Made by a program: the position numbers and the translations under genes. A DNA stretch of 5,719 nt from Spirochaetales bacterium (GTDB lineage Bacteria; Spirochaetota; Spirochaetia; Sphaerochaetales; Sphaerochaetaceae): NCBI GenBank assembly GCA_028723145.1, contig JAQYFM010000252.1:1-5719 (forward strand), read 5' to 3'. This document shows positions 4,316 through 5,719 of this stretch, in pieces (the stretch's first letter is position 1; each line of letters begins with the position of its first letter). The notes beneath the pieces were generated by a model that saw nothing but the letters and a program-made list of their open reading frames with translations, did no database searches and was not told the origin of the DNA.

Positions 4316-4627
4316 ATGTTAAGCATCTATAAAGATGAGATTAAGGATGCACTATATCCTAAAAGAGGGTTAGTCGATAAAAGATATAATATTGTCTCAA
4401 TTACACCTCCTTGTAAGTGGAAAAGTGGAGACATTAAAAAGTTGAGAAAACAGTTACAGCTCTCTCAATCTCTATTTGCTGAGGTACTTGGTGTAAGTCT
4501 TGCCTCTGTCGTTTCTTGGGAAAATGAGAGGTCAACACCATCACCACTTGCTTGTAGGATGTTTGATATTTTATCGCGTTATCCAGATATTCTGCTTGAA
4601 GCACAAGTTGTGGATATCAAAAAATAG
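4316..4627 (+). CDS. XRE-family regulator, HigA/MqsA antitoxin-like
   Basis: This is a 103-residue protein with an N-terminal extension of about 38 residues and then a Cro/C1-type helix-turn-helix (residues 39-92). Key parts are DIKKLRKQLQLSQSLFAEVL, the recognition helix GVSLASVVSWENERSTPSP, and a final RMFDILSRYPDIL. The W-E-N-x-R-x-x-P pattern and the closing 'L-x-x-x-P' helix are typical of HigA/MqsA-type antitoxins and their solitary relatives. It begins two bases after the nifU stop with no clear ribosome binding site, so it is probably translated by coupling, and it ends just before the operon terminator. No toxin gene is beside it. A role as autoregulator of the nifSU operon is an inference from position. 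The Cys33 and Cys80 do not form a recognisable metal motif. Confidence 0.8.
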   Translation: MLSIYKDEIKDALYPKRGLVDKRYNIVSITPPCKWKSGDIKKLRKQLQLSQSLFAEVLGVSLASVVSWENERSTPSPLACRMFDILSRYPDILLEAQVVDIKK

Positions 4628-4633
4628 TATTTT

Positions 4634-4666
4634 AAGAGGAGATGAGATTTATTCTCCTCTTTTTTA
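4634..4666 (+). terminator. Rho-independent terminator of the nifSU operon
   Basis: AAGAGGAGA (4634-4642) pairs perfectly with TCTCCTCTT (4653-4661) around a 10-base loop, and the T-run continues to 4665. It begins seven bases after the stop of the XRE gene. The GGAGA in its left arm is not a ribosome binding site for the gene at 4706, being more than 60 bases away and sequestered. Confidence 0.9.
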
Positions 4667-4688
4667 TCTTAAAGACATTGCTGATATT

Positions 4689-4697
4689 TGGTATTAT
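4689..4697 (+). promoter_or_regulatory. Extended -10 promoter, probably giving a leaderless mRNA
   Basis: TGGTATTAT fits TGnTATAAT (hexamer 4692-4697). The ATG at 4706 begins nine bases after the hexamer ends, so the transcript would start at or within a base or two of the start codon. No Shine-Dalgarno sequence precedes the ATG and no good -35 box is visible. The motif matches the one at 419-427 except for its third base. Confidence 0.45.
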
Positions 4698-4705
4698 TAT
4701 CCATT

Positions 4706-5596
4706 ATGAAGGTAATGGTTTTAGGCGCAGGCGCAGTAGGTGCACCTCTATGTACAAGATTAATTCAAGGCTCTGAGCTTTATTTAATAATGGATGATAA
4801 AAGGGCTATTAAATATGATGGCCTCACTGTAAATGGAAGGCATTACTACATTCCTCTTGCAAATAAGAGCGATATTGCAGATTTAATAATTCTTGCTTGC
4901 AAAAACTTTGACCTACCTAATGCTATTAATTGTATCAAGGAGCATGTTGGTGGTAGCACAATAATTGTCTCATTATTAAATGGTGTTGAAAGTGAAGAAT
5001 TACTAGAAAAAGCATTTCCAAATGCTCATGTCCTTTATTCTTTTATTACATCACTTTCAAGTAATAGAGATAAAAATGTTATTAACTGTTACAGTGAAAA
5101 TGGAGGTGTCATTTTCATAGGGGAAAAAGATAATAGAGAAAGTGATGAATTAAATTTGGTTACTAAATTATTTGATACCTGCAATGTAACATATCGTCTT
5201 CCAAGTGATATTAGAAAAGAGATTTGGTGGAAGTTTATGCTCAATACTGCTTTTAACTCTCTTTCTGGTGCACTAATGACTACTTATAGAAAGATGTGTG
5301 ATAACCAGGCGCTATTAGCCTGTGCTAGGATGATTATCAAAGAGGTTATTTTAGTTGCAAATGCTGAAGGTGTTAATTTAACAGCTGAAGATGGCCAAAG
5401 AGCAATAAGCACAATCTGTGCACTCCATGATGATGGTAAAACCTCAATGCTACAAGATATTGAAAATGGTCGAATGACGGAAAATAAATACTTTTCTTAT
5501 TGTGTATCAAAGCTTGGAAAGAAGCATTGTATTAATACACCTATTTGTGACTTCTTATTTAATTTAGTGGAGGCAAAGAGCTATGCGGAAAAATGA
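4706..5596 (+). CDS. panE: Ketopantoate reductase family protein (2-dehydropantoate 2-reductase)
   Basis: The family reduces 2-dehydropantoate to pantoate with NADPH, in the route to coenzyme A, in the cytosol. The 296-residue product has the Rossmann dinucleotide motif G7-A-G9-A-V-G12, Lys66 in ACKNFD, Asn92 in LLNG, and the catalytic-core segment EIWWKFMLNTAFNSLSG with Lys176, Asn180 and Asn184, matching E. coli PanE numbering. Ser247 (TSM) and Glu259 (MTE) correspond to Ser244 and Glu256. After the Glu, the usual ID-Y-I-N-G is replaced by NKYFSYC, so substrate specificity may differ from true PanE. I chose ATG 4706 because the upstream TTG (4688) would place the promoter inside the gene and add residues before the Rossmann strand. 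The next gene overlaps its last 14 bases. Confidence 0.85.
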   Translation: MKVMVLGAGAVGAPLCTRLIQGSELYLIMDDKRAIKYDGLTVNGRHYYIPLANKSDIADLIILACKNFDLPNAINCIKEHVGGSTIIVSLLNGVESEELLEKAFPNAHVLYSFITSLSSNRDKNVINCYSENGGVIFIGEKDNRESDELNLVTKLFDTCNVTYRLPSDIRKEIWWKFMLNTAFNSLSGALMTTYRKMCDNQALLACARMIIKEVILVANAEGVNLTAEDGQRAISTICALHDDGKTSMLQDIENGRMTENKYFSYCVSKLGKKHCINTPICDFLFNLVEAKSYAEK

Positions 5597-5719
5597 AAAT
5601 GAAGCATTACTTTATGAAACACTCTTTTCTCTTGCAAAAAAAGATGAGAAGAAAGCCTTTTTAATGTACAACATGGTTGCCCTTAAGGCTGATATCACAA
5701 GAACTCTTCCTGAGATTAT
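5583..5719 (+). CDS. Unrecognised protein, N-terminal 45 residues (runs off window)
   Basis: The ATG at 5583 has GGAGG (5569-5573) nine bases upstream, inside the preceding reductase gene, which it overlaps by 14 bases; the two are probably co-translated. The visible product begins MRKNENEALLYETLFSLAKK and continues DEKKAFLMYNMVALKADI to TRTLPEI, and looks soluble and helical with no signal peptide. It faintly recalls the N-terminal helices of TrpR-like YerC proteins (ALYE-x-LxSL), but the following residues do not match well. The family is undetermined, because the 3' part is missing. Confidence 0.65.
   Translation, partial: MRKNENEALLYETLFSLAKKDEKKAFLMYNMVALKADITRTLPEI

Noticed and set aside
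4688..4705. TTG start adding six residues to the panE-like protein
   Set aside because: It overlaps the extended -10 element, has no ribosome binding site, and ATG 4706 gives the family-typical N terminus.
4500..4709. Plus-strand open frame of 69 codons
   Set aside because: It is out of frame within the XRE gene, runs through the terminator and into the promoter of the next gene, and has a non-protein-like HHHH stretch.
1..5719. CRISPR arrays, tRNA or rRNA genes, prophage structural genes
   Set aside because: No spaced direct repeats, no tRNA-like cloverleaf and no rRNA or phage-structural sequence were seen on reading both strands.

Overview
The window is an AT-rich bacterial chromosomal segment with tight gene spacing, AGGAGG-type ribosome binding sites, U-tailed hairpin terminators and TGA used as a stop. 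These features, plus a NifS/NifU iron-sulfur pair, a WYL regulator and a TnpB element, fit an anaerobic Bacillota-like organism (a gut or rumen anaerobe is plausible). The genus cannot be named from the sequence, and an AT-rich lineage outside Bacillota is not excluded.

Layout. (1) 1-322 is the right end of an IS200/IS605-type element: the last 67 codons of TnpB, then a structured GC-rich tail (likely the omega-RNA scaffold and the right-end hairpin). The element is visibly richer in GC than the rest of the window and looks imported. (2) 323-434 is host flank, starting with a terminator-like hairpin that would also supply the TnpB guide. (3) 435-1355 encodes a complete WYL-domain transcriptional regulator, probably read from a leaderless transcript. 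(4) 1356-1800 holds no intact gene. It contains two decayed, TPR-like coding fragments in opposite directions joined by a perfect 32-bp palindrome, and perhaps a third fragment. (5) 1803-2429 is a compact cassette of three tiny genes: two paralogous basic 'RPGRK' microproteins (68 and 55 aa) flanking a 44-aa single-span membrane peptide. It has a palindromic operator-like site in front and its own terminator behind. (6) 2461-4661 is an iron-sulfur cluster operon: promoter, nifS-type cysteine desulfurase, nifU-type scaffold and a HigA/MqsA-like XRE regulator, with a 1-nt overlap and a 2-nt gap between genes, closed by a strong terminator. (7) 4692-5719 starts with a second probable leaderless promoter driving a ketopantoate reductase-family gene, whose end overlaps the start of an unrecognised gene that runs off the window.

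How the genes work together. NifS takes sulfur from cysteine and passes it to NifU, which builds [Fe-S] clusters; the XRE protein translated directly behind them may be the operon's own regulator. The PanE-like reductase would make pantoate for coenzyme A, and its unknown neighbour is likely co-translated with it. The microprotein cassette is a self-contained unit of unknown function and is the best candidate here for something undescribed. It lies between a decayed region and the housekeeping iron-sulfur operon, near a mobile element and a WYL regulator, which suggests accessory DNA from 1 to about 2440 followed by core genes.
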